From CAJBVG01 sp943372995 (lineage in GTDB: Bacteria > Bacteroidota > Bacteroidia > Sphingobacteriales > Sphingobacteriaceae): a DNA stretch of 64,000 nucleotides. Under the pieces are notes generated by a model. The model made no database searches. It saw nothing but the letters and a program-made list of their open reading frames with translations, and was not told the DNA's origin. A program made the translations under genes and the position numbers. The DNA lies in assembly GCA_943372995.1 (NCBI GenBank), contig CALSAQ010000005.1:124001-188000 (forward strand), in the 5' to 3' direction. Shown one piece after another: positions 63,092 through 64,000 of this stretch. How positions within the stretch are numbered: position 1 is the stretch's first letter; every line of letters begins with the position of its first letter.

Positions 63092-63556
63092 TTAAAAAAC
63101 AATCATAGGTAAATGATGCACTGGAAAGTTTACTGAATTAGCAATGAAACATTTTTTATTTGCTTCTTCATGTAACTGCATGGCCAACTCTGTTTTTGAA
63201 GGATCGGTAATGGTTATCACTGGTTTTAGTGTTACCTCATTGAACTTACCACCACCCATTTTTGCTTCTTCCATTATTCCCTCTGGATAATCAACATAAT
63301 TAGTAACTATAATACCATTGTCGGCACAAAAATGTAAATACCATAACATATGACAAGTAGATAATGCTGATAATAACATTTCTTCTGGATTGTATTTACT
63401 TGCATCTCCTCTGAATGCTGGGTCTGCCGAACCTAATAATTCTGTTTTCCCTTCAGCAGAAACAATATGATCTCTACTGTATTGGTCGTATTTACTTGTA
63501 CCTGTACCAAGATTGCCAGTCCAAGTGATGGTTAATTTATAATGGTGTTGTTTCAT
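63092..63556 (-). CDS. OsmC-family peroxide/organohydroperoxide protein
   Basis: A 154-residue protein from ATG 63556. Two redox Cys are seen: STCHMLWYLHFC-region Cys near residue 60 and KKCFIANSVNFPV Cys near residue 135. These reduce organic hydroperoxides in OsmC/Ohr proteins. The longer open frame (to 63595) adds 13 residues without family match. It follows the flavin reductase gene by 39 bases. Confidence 0.9.
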   Translation of the reverse strand: MKQHHYKLTITWTGNLGTGTSKYDQYSRDHIVSAEGKTELLGSADPAFRGDASKYNPEEMLLSALSTCHMLWYLHFCADNGIIVTNYVDYPEGIMEEAKMGGGKFNEVTLKPVITITDPSKTELAMQLHEEANKKCFIANSVNFPVHHLPMIVF

Positions 63557-63595
63557 AGTTAAGTTTTTTTGATAGACGTGGGCCCATCTCGGCAA

Positions 63596-64000
63596 TCAAA
63601 TTTGTAATAACTTCCAAGCATCTACTACATTTCCATGATCTAAAAATTCTTTAGCCACTAAATGTATTTGCTCTTCGTTTAACTTACCATATACTCGTTG
63701 CAATTCTTTAAGTTCTTCTCCTTCTGCAACCGGAATACTTTCTACATTTCCTAATTGCCCTAGATTATTACCCGTTAAAATTTTAGAATGTCTGATTTTT
63801 TCTGGCAAAGCATCTACACCAATTCCCATTGTAGTTAATGGCTTTGCAACCTGAAATAAATTTTCTTTGGTTATTCTCGCATACCAATCGCCACCCAATC
63901 GTGCCACATGATCCATTTTTAGTTGATCTATTTTACCGTCTTCAGCTAAAACATCTTCTGAAATATGCATAGCCACAACTTCTGCTAATACTAAGTTGCC
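63596..64000 (-). CDS. Flavin reductase-like protein, C-terminal part
   Basis: The frame runs off the right edge of the window; its N-terminal part is missing. The visible 134 residues include GNLVLAEVVAMHISEDVL, the end of the FMN-binding split-barrel domain, then DHVARLGGDWYARI and a helical C-terminus. Such proteins bind FMN and reduce flavin or act as NADH:FMN oxidoreductase-like enzymes. It is upstream of osmC on the same strand, which hints at an oxidative stress role. Confidence 0.8.
   Translation of the reverse strand, partial: GNLVLAEVVAMHISEDVLAEDGKIDQLKMDHVARLGGDWYARITKENLFQVAKPLTTMGIGVDALPEKIRHSKILTGNNLGQLGNVESIPVAEGEELKELQRVYGKLNEEQIHLVAKEFLDHGNVVDAWKLLQI

Overview
The window is AT-rich chromosomal DNA from a free-living, respiring member of the phylum Bacteroidota. 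Evidence for the phylum: the gene order CBS protein - nadK - DUF6089 - uppS - bamA - two ompH/skp genes - murI, a PorT-type type IX secretion (T9SS) protein beside ubiE, a secreted metalloprotease with a T9SS sorting tail, two TonB receptors with carboxypeptidase-regulatory-like plug extensions, and many -7 promoter boxes of the TAnnTTTG type. The class cannot be fixed from the sequence. No tRNA, rRNA, CRISPR array, insertion sequence or prophage block was seen, and no gap between genes exceeds 300 bases.

Layout. 1-4.4 kb: the 3' end of rpsA, pyrR-pyrB, and a TonB receptor. 4.5-5.8 kb: a lipoprotein and a CREST/ceramidase-like membrane protein. 5.8-8.6 kb: an arsenic operon (arsR, arsM, acr3, arsC) converging on msrA. 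9.4-18.9 kb: plus-strand genes for a membrane pyrophosphatase with a Cys-rich tail, an amino acid permease, a MarC protein, a LolA-like protein, a large Asp-box repeat protein, and yebC. 18.9-19.8 kb: an Xre-RES toxin-antitoxin pair. 19.9-27.4 kb: complex I genes nuoH-N without nuoA-G. 27.6-39.5 kb: a long minus-strand housekeeping run covering envelope biogenesis (murI, skp x2, bamA, uppS), nadK, a hydrolase, pabA, yqeY, an SDR enzyme, porT and ubiE. 39.6-46.3 kb: a hydrolase, the T9SS metalloprotease, a small secreted protein, and a fused alpha-beta E1 dehydrogenase. 46.4-61.4 kb: an aerobic phenylacetate (paa) degradation locus. It holds the PaaABCD epoxidase genes and divergent paaE, then paaG, paaH, paaI, paaJ, paaY and paaZ, plus an ORF6N gene, a secreted YCII-like protein, a Crp/Fnr regulator, a TonB receptor and a second hydratase that may be PaaF. 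61.5-64 kb: an SDR enzyme, a beta-barrel-like protein, OsmC, and a truncated flavin reductase.

The most striking unexplained structure is a set of about a dozen intergenic arrays of short direct repeats, nearly all with a 7-base period (two have 8, one nonamer cluster has 9). Units differ mostly by transitions. At four loci a second array is inverted relative to the first, so the transcript could fold into a long hairpin. At two loci the array begins 9-12 bases upstream of a -7 promoter box. At one locus an array supplies the stop codons of two convergent genes. Other leads are two identical FNR-type boxes between the Crp/Fnr gene and the TonB receptor of the paa locus, an ORF6N gene carrying two strong palindromes inside the paa operon, a twin-palindrome operator in front of the Xre-RES pair, the split complex I locus, and a terminator hairpin in the murI leader.
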